From NCBI RefSeq assembly GCF_963678635.1, contig NC_087069.1, positions 12,530,530 through 12,594,529 on the forward strand: a DNA stretch of 64,000 nucleotides, in the 5' to 3' direction. The stretch is from Symsagittifera roscoffensis. Its lineage: Eukaryota; Xenacoelomorpha; Acoela; Convolutidae. Under the pieces are notes generated by a model that made no database searches, was not told where the DNA came from, and worked only from the letters and a program-made list of their open reading frames with translations. Position numbers and translations under genes: made by a program. This document shows positions 23,369-36,360 of the stretch, piece after piece; position 1 is the first letter of the stretch; each line of letters opens with the position of its first letter.

Positions 23369-23388
23369 GCTAAGATGCGTTTCGGACT

Positions 23389-23760
23389 ACCCTATCTCTG
23401 CTGTAGTCCGGGCTTTTCAGTTGTTCCGGCGTTAGAAGGTTCCTCCCTAATTCTTTAGCTGAAGAACGAGAATGTACCACATTATCGCGTGCTACTGAAA
23501 ATTCCAAAATGAAGTTCGAACAGAGATATTTTAAGGTGGCGTGGTTCATTTTCCTGATGTCATCAATGATTTGCTGTCGCGTAAATTTTAGATTTTTAAA
23601 GTTTGGGTCAAAACGTTTGGTCTCCAACTTCCGTTTGATAGTTTGAATCAGTCTCTCCGCCAAGCCACTACTTCTATGGTCCCCAATTGATGTAAAGATA
23701 TGTTTATACTTCTACTTTTGCAAAACTCATTCACTAAAGCGCTTTTAAATCCGGTATTGT
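23389..23760 (-). pseudogene. Second copy of integrase segment
   Basis: The minus strand carries the Glu-containing part of the integrase core (MAERLIQTIKRKLETKRFD..) and the following helical region, matching 17996-18356. A 97-codon stretch (23370-23663) stays open here, better preserved than in the first copy. The match stops at 'aatccggtattgt', exactly where plus-strand gypsy-like sequence starts at 23761, marking a recombination or insertion junction. Confidence 0.7.
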
Positions 23761-24380
23761 TATTGGAATCAACAATACGAATTTAATAGACTATTATATG
23801 GTATATCCATAGGACCCCCAGTTTTTACAACGTTTCTGAGTAAAATTTTTAGCCTAATAATTCGTAAGAAAACGTAATAGCATTTTTAGACGATGTTTTC
23901 AAAATATCCTACGACCATCTTAATACTTTTTCCAGAAACATATTAGTTTTGGATGGACATTAGAACATCAAAAGAGCTTCGACGAAATAAAAACCATACT
24001 CACAGTACAATTTTTATACACGATTCCAGATCCCAATTGGCCATTCTACGTGGTGTGCGGTGCTTCCAATTTTGAAATTGGAGTAGTATTCCTACAATCA
24101 CATAAAAGTACAAATTAAATCAGCAAGTTCAAGATTTTTTACACAAACAGAATTTAAACTCTCTACCCTTATCAGTGAATGTACAGCCATGAAAATAACA
24201 AAAACGGAAAATGAATTTTTAAGCCTTAGATCAAAACTCCCAATAGTTCTATTCACAGATCATAAACCAATAATTTTACTATTTACACAAAAAAATTTAT
24301 ATACAAATTGAAGAGTTTATAGACTTCAATTAATTATAATGAAAATTCCAAACTAACAAATAGTTTGTACAGCAGGTAAA
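23761..24380 (+). pseudogene. Ty3/gypsy reverse transcriptase-RNase H fragment
   Basis: The plus strand reads the RT fingers/palm tail (LLYGISIGPPVFTTF), a degraded catalytic patch (FLDDVF) and the connection to RNase H (LEHQKSFDEIKTIL..PDPNWPFYVVCGASNFEIGVVF). This order is characteristic of gypsy-class pol. Stops and small indels are frequent. Homologous blocks start at 27211 and 34148 with the same 'gttattggaatcaacaatacgaatt'. Function in an active element would be cDNA synthesis and RNA removal. Confidence 0.65.
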
Positions 24381-24559
24381 AACCTTGTTTTACCAGTTAA
24401 CCTTAGTCGAAACACCACCAGAACTGATAACACAAAAAAACGTAGAAATAACACAAAATATAAAATTGATCAGAGAATAACCTACTGCAAATTTAGCTAC
24501 AAAGGTATGCTTATAGTATAGAAACGTACAAATAGATAAACCAGAGTGAGGTACCGAAG

Positions 24560-25460
24560 AACAGCTCATGGCAGCAGGTACTATTAGTTTAAATTCAACA
24601 TTTTTGAACGCACAAGAAACACTTAATGGAACCAGAAACCTGAAACAACAAGATTTCCAAACCCCATCACAGTTTGTGAACCCCATCTAGGAATAGTTAA
24701 AACAATACCTTCGACAACAGAATAGAGTTTTTCTCGTATTCATTCAAGACTCACATCACCACATAATAAAAACCATCCCTTTCCACAAATAACACTACAG
24801 TCAACAGTTAACCCATCCGTTGTTTCAAATTATTCCCCACATGGATTATCAAATTTATAGACCAATAACTAAAACACGACCATATACAAACAAAAACACG
24901 CAGATAGGAAAAATTTGCAATTCACAGTTATGATTTTTTCTCAAACAATGACATTAACAAATAAATAGCATGACCCTCTGGCAAAACCTAAAACCAATCA
25001 CAGGAGCATAACTATACTCAACAGAAATCACAACCAGTTCCCCAGTCAGTATTATTTGATGAAAAACGAAAAACTCCAACGGACCGTACTGAAAAATACC
25101 CATTTTTCAACAAAACAAAAATTCAACAAACAAACAATTTACAGAAAGTCAACCACATTATTCTGAAGATGAAGATTATTTCAATCAAAATGACAAACAA
25201 TACAATAAAATCCCACAAAAAATTAATTGGAATAATATCGATCAACCAGATAATTTTTATCAACCACATCTTTTTGAACCCTACATGAACTCAGAACTAT
25301 CATTACAATCCGGACAATATTTTACCCAATGACAAATTTCGGCATCATCAAATAATAAAATACAATCACAAAATCCTATGATAACTCAAAGTTATCAACC
25401 TAATCATATGCAAAACGAAATTGCATTACCATAATTCTTACAACAACACGAAACTACAAA
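24560..25460 (+). pseudogene. gag-like region, decayed
   Basis: Plus-strand frames are Gln/Asn/Tyr/Pro-rich with no catalytic motif, for example YSEDEDYFNQNDKQYNKIP and FEPYMNSELSLQSGQYF near 25150-25330. They lie directly upstream of the 'LDLPGIDNRGIS' block that precedes protease, the position gag occupies in gypsy elements. A similar Asn/Arg-rich tail occurs before the second copy at 32.3 kb. The gag identity comes from position and composition, not from a recognised domain. Confidence 0.4.
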
Positions 25461-25496
25461 AATCCAACTTAAAAAAATCCAACTTAAAACAGTTTT

Positions 25497-27780
25497 AGAC
25501 CTTCCAGGCATCGACAATAGAGGAATTTCAGAATCACAATTAAATCACATACACTGTGAAGGCACAGATAACGAAAACGACACAGAAAAAAAAACATTTT
25601 TAATCAACATGCTTCACATAGATCATGTTTATGAAACGAAAGCCGAATGAATAATTCAAATCCTAAAGAACCAGATAACAAACAAGATACTACAAACTAT
25701 ACTCCGCATGGTGTTGGAAATAATCCAATTAAGAACAAAATTTATCAAATTACAACAAATAGAGTGTCACCCAAAACATGTTTCGACAATCCCACATCTC
25801 TAAAAAAACACGAAAAAGCACTAGATCTTGAAGAAGAAGAATTAAATATTATTTATACATCTATTTGGATTGATATCCAAAACCTACATACAAAACTTTC
25901 ACCTTCAAAAACCTCTAGTAAAATTGCCACTGCACAATGCACGAGTTTAACAAGTTTTGCAAAATACAATTGTCCCTTGTCCCAACTCGACATGGAACAC
26001 AACAATCTCTTACATACCCCCTTAAGGCAAATCTTCCACATAACATACATAAATCATAAAATCGTTGGAATCTCATTTCTAAATACATTCCAAGTATTAA
26101 CATCCTTAGTAGTAAATTACATATCAAAGACAAATATACAATGCTAAAAAAAAACACATCTCTAACTGTTTTTCGAAGATTCACTAAACTTATACTATAT
26201 ATAACTAACAAGGAAAACATTTGAAACCACTATCAGGACATAATGATTTCTCTATCAATCAAGTAAATCAATACCGTAAATAATTTAACACTGACCAAAA
26301 AAAACAAAAGCTATATTCGTCTGACGTTGAATTCAGAGCAACTCAAAATTTTTTTAGAGTAACTATTTTACTTCAAACACGCTAAAATTACAAACACAGG
26401 TATAATATCCCTACATCTATACATCAATTCACCATATAAGATAACACTACTCTAAGGTTTTTAAGATATTGCCAAACAACCGCAACATATCATCCTACAG
26501 AGGAAAAAGAATTTAGAGTTTATAATATTTTGAAATTACCAGATATGTGCCAATCAACAATGGTTGAAGAACTATCTATAAGCAAAATTACTAATGATTC
26601 CAAGTGAAAAACGGATTATTTCACAAAAAGCCTTATTTTAAACCGACATTTCAAATCTCAAAATATACAAAGGAACAAGAAAAAATTTAAATAAATATCA
26701 GTTTTCAACATTCTCAAATCATTCAGCCAAAATTTGAACAAATATTAGAAATAAAATTCAAATGTTCCACGGTTTACGCCACATAGAAGTTTGATGATGT
26801 AAAATACATTCACCATTACGCCTTCCACTTTAATATGACGCAGTTTTCAGAAAACAACAAGCAACTAGAGTACCAGTGGACTTAAAAGGTACTGTAAGCA
26901 GACTACTCGACTTTCTCGAACAAAACGAAATTATCTCACCAATAAACAAAGAACAACAATCGAAAGGAAATAACTTTATCAACCCCGTAATTACTCTCGC
27001 ATGAAGGCGAATCGATTGTTCTAGGCGAATCGATTGTTCTATATGCAAGATATATCAATTCCCTAATTGATGAATCAAATTGCAATGGCCGATAGAACAA
27101 AAACGAGTAATACTGACAAAGATAAGAGGACAACACTGTACCACTGCTGACATGAATAGCGTATACAACCAAAAGCCCATAGATAAACAATCACGTTGTT
27201 TAACACAACTCGTTATTGGAATCAACAATACGAATTAATAGACTATTATATGGTATATCCATAGGACCAGCAGTTTTTACAACGTTTATGCGCAAAATTT
27301 TTAGCCCACTAATTCCTAAGAAAACGTAATAACATTTTTAGACGATGTTTTCAAACAATCGTACGACCATTTTATTATTTTCTCCGAAAGCATATTAATT
27401 TTGGATGGACATTAGAACATCAAAAGTGCTTCGACGAAATAAAAACCATACTCAGAACAGTTTTTAAACACGATTCCAGACCCCAATCAGCCAATCCACG
27501 TTGTGTGCTATGCTTCCAATTTTGGAATTGGAGTAGTACTCCTACAATCACATAAAGGTACAAATAAAATCGGCAAATTCAAGATTTTTTACACAAGCAG
27601 AACTCACTCTCTACCCTTATCAGAGAATGTACAGCCATAATAATAACAAAAACGGAAAATGAATTTTTAAGCCTTAGATCAAAACATCCATTAGTTCTAT
27701 TCACAGATCATAAACCAATAATTTTACTATTTACACAGTTGCTTTACCGGTTAACCTCAGTCGAAACACCACCAGAACTG
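25497..27780 (+). pseudogene. Ty3/gypsy pol copy 1 (protease, RT, RNase H), decayed
   Basis: The block starts at LDLPGIDNRGIS (25499), passes a 166-codon open stretch at 25647-26147 covering the spacer and protease region, then degraded RT. Around 27010-27200 it reads ARYINSLIDE and CTTADMNSVYNQKPIDKQ (the palm Asp region), and from 27211 LLYGISIGP and the RNase H junction. The pair 25497-27800 and 32437-34440 is a diverged duplicate. Copy 1 has an 18-base local duplication, 'ggcgaatcgattgttct', at 27006-27041. Multiple stops make it inactive. Confidence 0.6.
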
Positions 27781-28200
27781 ATAAGGCAAACAAACCGTAA
27801 AAATAACACAAAATATAAAATTCTTCCTCGCAAAAGACAAAACATCACCACGACTAGAATTTCAATACTTAGTAAGAACTAAAGCTGACACCACGCAAAA
27901 AAAACACCTTTGAACACTTTCCATTATATCTGGATTGTCAAAACAACCACTGAGATCGATTAACTAGGAAAATGCGTTTAAACCATTGCCATACTCTCCA
28001 TGGATAAAAAACAAGGCACAACAAAAAATACCTTAACAAAAACAAAACCGGAATAACTTATTCCCTTTAACAGAAAAAATTTTTTTGACAGACAATTTTA
28101 ATCTATCAGGCCCTCCCAATTTAAATCAAAAATATACAGTTATTAGGATACTCACTTTACAAGACCCCTGGATATAATACCTCTCTCAAACAGTGATATC
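27750..28200 (+). pseudogene. RNase H to integrase linker, repeated in three places
   Basis: The wording 'gttaacctcagtcgaaacaccaccagaactgataa' recurs at 24396 and 38150, and 'aaagacaaaacatcaccacgactag' recurs at 38228. The segment therefore belongs to a multi-copy element and links the RNase H end to the integrase zinc-binding region that follows. Stops in all frames. Confidence 0.45.
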
Positions 28201-28202
28201 CA

Positions 28203-31200
28203 AAAAAATTCTCCAAAACACAGAAAAAATGACACTTAACTTGTCACAAAAATACCTAAAGGTTGACCTAAATATTATCTGAATTCTTGGCACAAATATA
28301 TAACAAACCAATCAAAGCAGACATCACCATTTTCGGATTTAAAACTTTTTTTCGGTAATTCTCAAAAATCATCAATACGGCAATCAACGAAAACACTGAT
28401 CTCCTAGAATATCACACTCCTGAAACAAAAGTATAATGTCTACCATTAAGCCTATTTCTAATCGCATTTCACATTCTTTGCATACAAAAGGACATGCAGG
28501 TTCAGAAAAGAAAACATATTCAAATTTCACTCCAAATTTTTGTTTCCAAGTGCACCAATTTAGATAAAAATTTATACAATGATAGCAAAACATGCCAATT
28601 AAGCAAACCACATCCACACAGAAGCAAATAGCGGAAAAACAAGACCTTAAACGATGGACAAAGTCCGTTTTTCAATCCCAGAGCTTCATTTGACATCAAA
28701 GGCCTGTAATTACCCTCCTCAGAAATGAATTCGTTTTTAATGGTAATAGTTGATTTTCTTACGCTTCCAGAAGCACTTAATCCTGTACCTCGTTGTAATG
28801 CTTATTATGCTTCCACAACACTTTAGGAACTTTAAATTGCGAATGCTGGACTACCACAAATGTTTGGCACACACAATTGAACGCAAGTTATAAATAATGA
28901 AGCATAACATTATGCCACATCTATAAAAAAAAACATAAACCCAGATTTTCCCAAGCCCCATGGCAAATGGATCAGAAGAAAGTATGAACCGTTCATTACA
29001 AAAATATTCTCGAAGTATTATAACTGGCAATGATAAAAATTTTAAAAAAATGGTCAACAGACGTAAAGTTATTCCCATTAGTATATAATTCGCAAATCAA
29101 AAATAAATCTTAGGCTATCACCATATGAAATGGTTTGAAACCAGAAACTACGCAAACCGATAAAGTTCACAGCAAATTCCTCAAATTCCTCAAACAGATC
29201 ACAGCGCACACGAACGTTTAACATACGATTTGCACAATAACGAATGGATGCCACATATTGGAATCAATATGCCATCAGAAAGTAAAGCCGACACCAAAAA
29301 TAAAGGCTACCAATATAATGTTTTTTGATCGAAATAATCAATTAGAAAAAGTACAACCAACACGAGATTTAAAAGATGATACTATAATGTATAAAAAAAT
29401 CCTCCAAAACACAGAAAAAATGACACTTAACTTGTTACAAAAATACCTAAAGGTTGACCTAAATATTAACTGAATTCTTGGCACAAATATATAACAAACC
29501 AATCAAAGCAGACATCACTATTTTCGGATTTAAAACTTTTTTTCGGTAATTCTCAAAAATCATCAATACGGCAATCAACGAAAACACTGATCTCCTAGAA
29601 TATCACACTACTGAAACAAAAGTATAATGTCTACCATTAAGCCTATTTCTAATCGCATTTCACATTCTTTGCCTACAAAAGGACATGCAGGTTCAGAAAA
29701 AAAAATGTTCAAATTTCACTCCAAATTTTTGTTTCCAAGTGCACCAATTTAGATAAAAATTTATACAATGATTGCAAAACTTGCCAATTAAGCAAACCAC
29801 ATCCACACAGAAGCAAATAGCGGAAAAACAAGACCTTAAACGATGGACAAAGTCCGTTTTTCAATCCCAGAGCTTCATTTGACATCAAAGGCCTGTAATT
29901 ACCCTCCTCAGAAATGAATTCGTTTTTAATGGTAATAGTTGATTTTCTTACGCATCCAGAAGCACTTAATCCTGTACCTCGTTGTAATGCTTATTATGCT
30001 TCCACAACACTTTAGGAACTTTAAATTGCGAATGCTGCACTACCACAAATGTTTGGCACACACAATTGAACGCAAGTTATAAATAATGAAGCATAACATT
30101 ATGCCACATCTATAAAAAAAACACAAACCCAGATTTTCCCAAGCCCCATGGCAAATGGATTAGTAGAAAGTATGAACCGTTCATTACAAAAATATTCTCG
30201 AAGTATTATAACTGGCAATGATAAAAATTTAAAAAAATGGTCAACAGACGTAAAGTTATTCCCATTAGCAAATAATTCGCAAATCAAAAATAAATCTTAG
30301 GCTATCACCATATGAAATGGTTTGAAACCAAAAACTACGCAAACCGATAAAGTTCACAGCAAATTCCTCAAATTCCTCAAACAGATCACAGCGCACACGA
30401 ACGTTTAACATACGATTTGCACAATAACGAATGGATGCCACATATTAGAATCAATATGCCATCAGAAAGTAAAGCCGACACCAAAAATAAAGGCTACCAA
30501 TATAATGTTTTTTGATCGAAATAATCAATTAGAAAAAGTACAACCAACACGAGATTTAAAAGATGATACTATAATGTATAAAAAAATCCTCCAAAACACA
30601 GAAAAAATGACACTTAACTTGTTACAAAAATACCTAAAGGTTGACCTAAATATTAACTGAATTCTTGGAAAAAATATATAACAAACCAATCAAAGCAGAC
30701 ATCACTATTTTCGGATTTAAAACTTTTTTTCGGTAATTCTCAAAAATCATCAATACGGCAATCAACGAAAACACTGATCTCCTAGAATATCACACTCCTG
30801 AAACAAAAGTATAATGTCTACCATTAAGCCTATTTCTAATCGCATTTCACATTCTTTGCATACAAAAGGACATGCAGGTTCAGAAAAGAAAACATATTCA
30901 AATTTCACTCCAAATTTTTGTTTCCAAGTGCACCAATTTAGATAAAAATTTATACAATGATAGCAAAACATGCCAATTAAGCAAACCACATCCACACAGA
31001 AGCAAATAGCGGAAAAACAAGACCTTAAACGATGGACAAAGTCCGTTTTTCAATCCCAGAGCTTCATTTGACATCAAAGGCCTGTAATTACCCTCCTCAG
31101 AAATGAATTCGTTTTTAATGGTAAAAGTTGATTTTCTTACGCATCCAGAAGCACTTAATCCTGTACCTCGTTGTAATGCTTATTATGCTTCCACAACACT

Positions 31201-31770
31201 TTAGGAACTTTAAATTGCGAATGCTGCACTACCACAAATGTTTGGCACACACAATTGAACGCAAGTTATAATTAATGAAGCATAACATTATGCCACATCT
31301 ATAAAAAAAAACACAAACCCAGATTTTCCCAAGCCCCATGGCAAATGGATTAGTAGAAAGTATGAACCGTTCATTACAAAAATATTCTCGAAGTATTATA
31401 ACTGGCAATGATAAAAATTTAAAAAAATGGTCAACAGACGTAAAGTTATTCCCATTAGCATATAATTCGCAAATCAAAAATAAATCTTAGGCTATCACCA
31501 TATGAAATGGTTTGAAACCAAAAACTACGCAAACCGATAAAGTTCACAGCAAATTCCTCAAATTCCTCAAACAGATCACAGCGCACACGAACGTTTAACA
31601 TACGATTTGCACAATAACGAATGGATGCCACATATTAGAATCAATATGCCATCAGAAAGTAAAGCCGACACCAAAAATAAAGGCTACCAATATAATGTTT
31701 TTTGATCGAAATAATCAATTAGAAAAAGTACAACCAACACGAGATTTAAAAGATGATACTATAATGTATC
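28203..31770 (+). repeat. Three tandem ~1.19-kb copies of the gypsy integrase segment
   Basis: Units start at 'ctccaaaacacagaaaaaatg' at 28206, 29400 and 30588, with periods of about 1190. Each carries the same degraded integrase: a His/Cys-type zinc-binding-like region (FHILCIQKDMQVQKR, later YNDSKTCQLSKPHPHR), core pieces, and the C-terminal SHSAHERLTYDLHNNEWMPH region. Units differ at a few percent of sites. Minus-strand frames inside the array repeat identically and are shadows. Tandem amplification of an internal pol piece is unusual, because ordinary retrotransposition does not produce it. An unamplified, more diverged copy lies at 34.7-35.7 kb. Confidence 0.8.
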
Positions 31771-32436
31771 AACGAATACGTTTACCTTATAAAAATGAAC
31801 AAGGATATTCGACCCCACTACACGAACACAGGCAACCATAATTTGGTTTCTTGAGGACACATGTGCCAGATTTGAAGAGGCTAAAATTCACTCGAGAAAG
31901 ATAAAATTTCACCAAAAGCACAAAAATGATCAAAGCAACAAAAGCATAGGAAAACCACTTCCAGATAGCTAGAAAAAAAACAGATCACAACCCCCCTATC
32001 ACCAGATCGACGAAATTCACAACATTTTTCACACGATAGATACAGCAGATCAAATAGTCAAAACAATCAGAAGAGAATTGGCTACTCAAGATCAAATTGA
32101 AACTGCTATAGAAATCATTCTTATTCAAATTCTCAAAATAGATACTAACTCAATGGCCGTTCAAGAAATTCTTCAAACAGCCGAATTTGAAACTAATCGA
32201 ATACTAGACTACGATACTACGCTAACTATAGACCATGTTACAATAATTATAATAATAGATCCCATGATAACTCTAGAAATGGAAACAGCAACTATCAAAA
32301 TAGATTAGGAAACTTTTCGCAGCCGCGATATCAAACTAATACTCAATCTTCAAAAATACAAAGTCAAACTGTAAAAGTAGTACAACAAAACATCAAAAAC
32401 AAGTTACCCAAGTACAATCTACAGATGAAACAATTT
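31771..32436 (+). pseudogene. gag-like region preceding pol copy 2
   Basis: After the array the plus strand continues into a degraded stretch and then a 76-codon open frame (32078-32308; ATQDQIETAIEIILIQILKI..). In another phase it reads YNNYNNRSHDNSRNGNSNYQ around 32240-32300, an Asn/Arg-rich nucleocapsid-like tail. It ends at the LDLPGIDNRGIS block at 32440. The role is inferred from position. Confidence 0.4.
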
Positions 32437-34440
32437 TAGACCTTCCAGGCATCGACAATAGAGGAATTTCAAAATCACAATTAAATCACATACACTGTGA
32501 AGGCACAGGTAACGAAAACGACACAGAAAAAAAAACATTTTTAATCAACATGCTTCACATAGATCATGTTTATGAAACGAAAGCCGAATGAATAGTTCAA
32601 ATCCTAAAGAACCAGATAACAAACAAGATACTACAAACTATACTCCGCATGGTGTTGGAAATAATCCAATTAAGAACAAAATTTATCAAATTACAACAAA
32701 TAGAGTGTCACCCAAAACATGTTTCGACAATCCCTCATCTCCAAAAAAAAACACGAAAAAGCACTAGATCTTGAAATAGAATTTTAAATTGATTCTGGCG
32801 AAGAATCAAATGTTAATTATACATCTATTTGGAATGATATCCAAAACCTACATACAAAACTTTCACCTTCAAAAACCTCTAGTAAAACTGCCACTGCACA
32901 ATGCACGAGTTTAACAAGATTTGGAAAAATACAATTGTCCCTTGTCCCAACTCGACATGGAACACAACAATCTCTTACATACCCCCTTTAAGCAAATATT
33001 CCACATAACATACATTAAATCATAAAATCGTTGGAATCCCATTTATTTCTAAATACATTCCAAGTATTCACATCCTAAGTAGTAAATTACATACCAAAGA
33101 CAAATATACAAAGCTAAAAATTACATCTCTAACTGTTTTCCCAAGATCCCATAAATTTTATACTATATATAACCAACAAGGAAAACAAACCACTATCAGG
33201 ACATATTTGATTTCTCTATCAGTCAAGTAAATCAAAACCGTAAATAATTTAACACTGACCAAAACAAACAAAAGCTATAATAGTCTGACCTTGAATTCAG
33301 AGCAACTCAAAAACTTTTTAGAGTAACAATTTCACTTCAAATACGCTAAAATTAAAAACACAGATTTAATATCCCTACGTCTATACATCAATTCACCATA
33401 TAAGATTACACTACTCTAAGGTTTTTAAGATATTGCCAAACAACCGCATTTTTTCATCCTACAGAGGAAAAAGAATTTAGAGTTTATAATATTTTGAAAT
33501 TACCAGATATGTGCCAATCAACATTGATTGAAGAACTATCTATAAGCAAAATTACTAACGATTCCAAGCGAAATACTGATTATTTCAGCAAAAAGCCTTT
33601 TTTTAAACCGACGTTTCAAATCTCAAAATATACAAAGGAATGAGAAAATTTTTAAACAAACATCAATTTTCAACATCTTCCAGTCATTCAGCCAGAAATT
33701 GAACAAATAGCAAAATTAAAATTAAAACATTCCGTGGTTTACGCCACATTGAAGTTTGATGTTGGTAAAACACATTCACCATTACACATTCCAATTAAAC
33801 ATGACGCAATTTTCAGAAAACAACGAGCAACTAAAGTACCAGTTGACTTACAAGGTAGACATTCTCGACCAATACGAAACTATCTCATCAATAAACAAAG
33901 AACAACAACCGAATGTAAATATCTTTTTCAACCCCTTAATTACTCTCGCATGAAGGCGAATCACTAAAGATTGTTCTATATGCAAGATATATCAATTCCC
34001 TAATTGATGAATCAAGTAGCAATTGGCCTAGAGATTAAAAACGAGTAATACTCACAAAGATACAAGGACAATACTATACCACTGCTGACATGAATAGCAT
34101 ATACAACCAAAAACCCATAGATAAACAATCACGTCGACTAACACAACTCGTTATTGGAATCAACAATACGAATTTAAGACTTTTATATGGTATATCCATA
34201 GGACCAGAAGTTTTTAGAACGTTTATGAGTAAAATTTTTAAACCACTAATTCTTAAGAAAACGTAATGAAATTTTTAGGCGATGTTTTTAAACAGCCCTT
34301 CCACCGTGTTATTACTTTCTACGGAAATATATTAGTTTTGGATGGACATTAGAACATCAAAAGTGCTTCGACGAAAAAAAAACCATCCTCACAGAACAAT
34401 TTTTGAACACGATTCCAAATCCCAATCAGCCAATTAGAAA
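32437..34440 (+). pseudogene. Ty3/gypsy pol copy 2 (protease, RT), decayed
   Basis: A same-orientation relative of 25497-27780. It shows the aspartic protease signature as IDSGEESNV near 32795, which copy 1 has lost through a short deletion. RT fragments follow: ARYINSLIDE near 33983, YTTADMNSIYNQKPIDKQSRR near 34078, and LLYGISIGPEVF from 34190. Stops are frequent. The strongly G-poor plus strand is maintained. Near 34440 it joins sequence matching the integrase-side linker at 27.95 kb. Confidence 0.6.
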
Positions 34441-36360
34441 CAACCATTTAATGAAATAGACTAACTATGAAAAATATGTTTAAACCATTGCCATACTCTC
34501 CATGGATAAAAAATATGGCACAACAAAAATTATACCTAAACAAAAAAAAACCGAAAAAACTTATTCCAATTAACAGAAAAGAAACTTGACAGACATATAC
34601 CAGGCCCTCCCGATTTAAATCAAAACATACAATATCAGGATACTCATTATACAAGACCCCCTGAATATAATACCTCTCTCAAACAGTGATATCCAAAAGC
34701 TTTTTCTCCAAAACACAGAAAAGATGACACTTGAATTGTTACAAAAATACCAAAATCTTGACTTCGTCATCAGACAATTTCATTGTGGACTCAAATATAT
34801 AACAAATCAATCAAAGCAGACATCACAATCTTAGGAAATAAAACCTTTTTTCGGTACTTCCGAAAAATCAATAATACGACAATGGACGAAAACACTGATC
34901 TCATAGATTATCACACTCCTGAAACATAAGTATCATGGCTACCATTAAGCCTATTTCTAATCGTATTTATACAAAAGGTTATGCAGGTTCAGAAAAAACA
35001 TATTCAAATTTCATTCAAAATTTATCTTTCCAAGTGCACCATTGCCAAATGACAACTTGTTTGACAAAAGTATTTTACAATGATTCCAATTAAACAAACC
35101 ACATCCACACCGAAAACAAATAACGGAACCACAAGACCTTAAGCGATGGACAAAGTCTATATTTAAATCACAGAATATCGTTTGACACCAAAGGCCCTAA
35201 ATCACCCTCATCAGAAGTAAATTCGTTTATAATGGTAGTAGTTATTTTTTTTACGCAGTCCGTAGCACTTAATCCTGTACCTCATTGTTAGGCTTGTTAT
35301 GCTTACACAACACTTTACGATCATTGGATTGCATATTTTGGACTACCATAAAAATTTGTCACGCACAATTGAACAGAATTTATAAATAACTAAATCACAA
35401 AATTATGCCAACCCTATAATACAAAACATAAACCTAGATTATCCCATGCCCCATGGCAAATGGATTAGTAGACAGCAAGAACCGTTCATTACAAGAACAC
35501 TTTCGTTGTATTATAAATGGCAATCACAAAAATACACCGAATGGTCACCAGACGGAAAGTTATTCCCATTAGCATATAATTCGCTAATCACAAATAACTC
35601 TTGGGCTATCACCATTTGAATTGGTTTGAAACCAAAAACCACGCAAACCGATAAGGTTCACAGCAAATTCCTCAAAAAACGCATAAATTCATGTCGAGCA
35701 AAAAAAAATTTTTTGTTATAATCTACCAATTTACATCCATGACGAAGATCATTCTAATCATCCACATATTTCAAAACTAGCCTCTGGAAAACGTACAGAA
35801 TAGATTTTGATTTTAAACCGAGATAAAAATCATCTTGAAACTTATTTCAAAATTCAAAGAAATTGTTACAAAGACAGAACTTTCAATCTCAAATCAATTA
35901 ACGCTTTACACCAGCATCGAACCTGAAATTAAAAAGGAATTTCGAAATAGCTACAACCTATCAGAAAAGGTCCATTTCAAATAATCGAAAAACCTACAGA
36001 CGTCACATATAAACTTATCGATCACAAAAAAAAGGAAACAGTTAGAACCGGAATAATCTTTTGTCATATTACCCGAAAAATACGCTCTTCGAGAATTAAC
36101 ACTATTATATTTAATTACAGGAGTTAAAATTGTTGACAAAACACCACTTAACTACTGAAAATACCACAAAACTACAAACAGTAACCTTAGATACATCACG
36201 GCTACCCATTGATAACGTTCAAAAAGAAACTCCTAACGAATCTCAAAGAATAGCTCAAAAGCAAAGATGTTATCGTAAGCTTGCAGAAAAAATTTTAGTA
36301 GCAGAAATAAAAAAGAAATCACATCAACGCCAATAATCTCGTCTTAGAAATCAACCAAAA
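34441..36360 (+). pseudogene. Gypsy integrase and C-terminal end, single diverged copy
   Basis: From about 34700 it parallels the tandem integrase units but with many more differences: the zinc-binding-like part at 34880-35110, core near 35450-35600, and a C-terminal GPFQIIEKPTDVTYKLIDHK region at 35965-36030, which fits the SH3-like tail of gypsy integrases. A basic 68-codon frame follows (36130-36336). Stops and indels throughout. Confidence 0.5.

Noticed and set aside
18600-23400. Helitron as an explanation for the 1.48-kb units
   Set aside because: I could not find a clear terminal hairpin with CTRR end or a helicase/Rep frame; left as a tandem repeat.
28384-31477. Minus-strand frames (MDVVCLIGMFCYHCINF and MGITLRLLTIFLKF types) repeated identically
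   Set aside because: They are antisense to the integrase segment and repeat only because the segment is triplicated.
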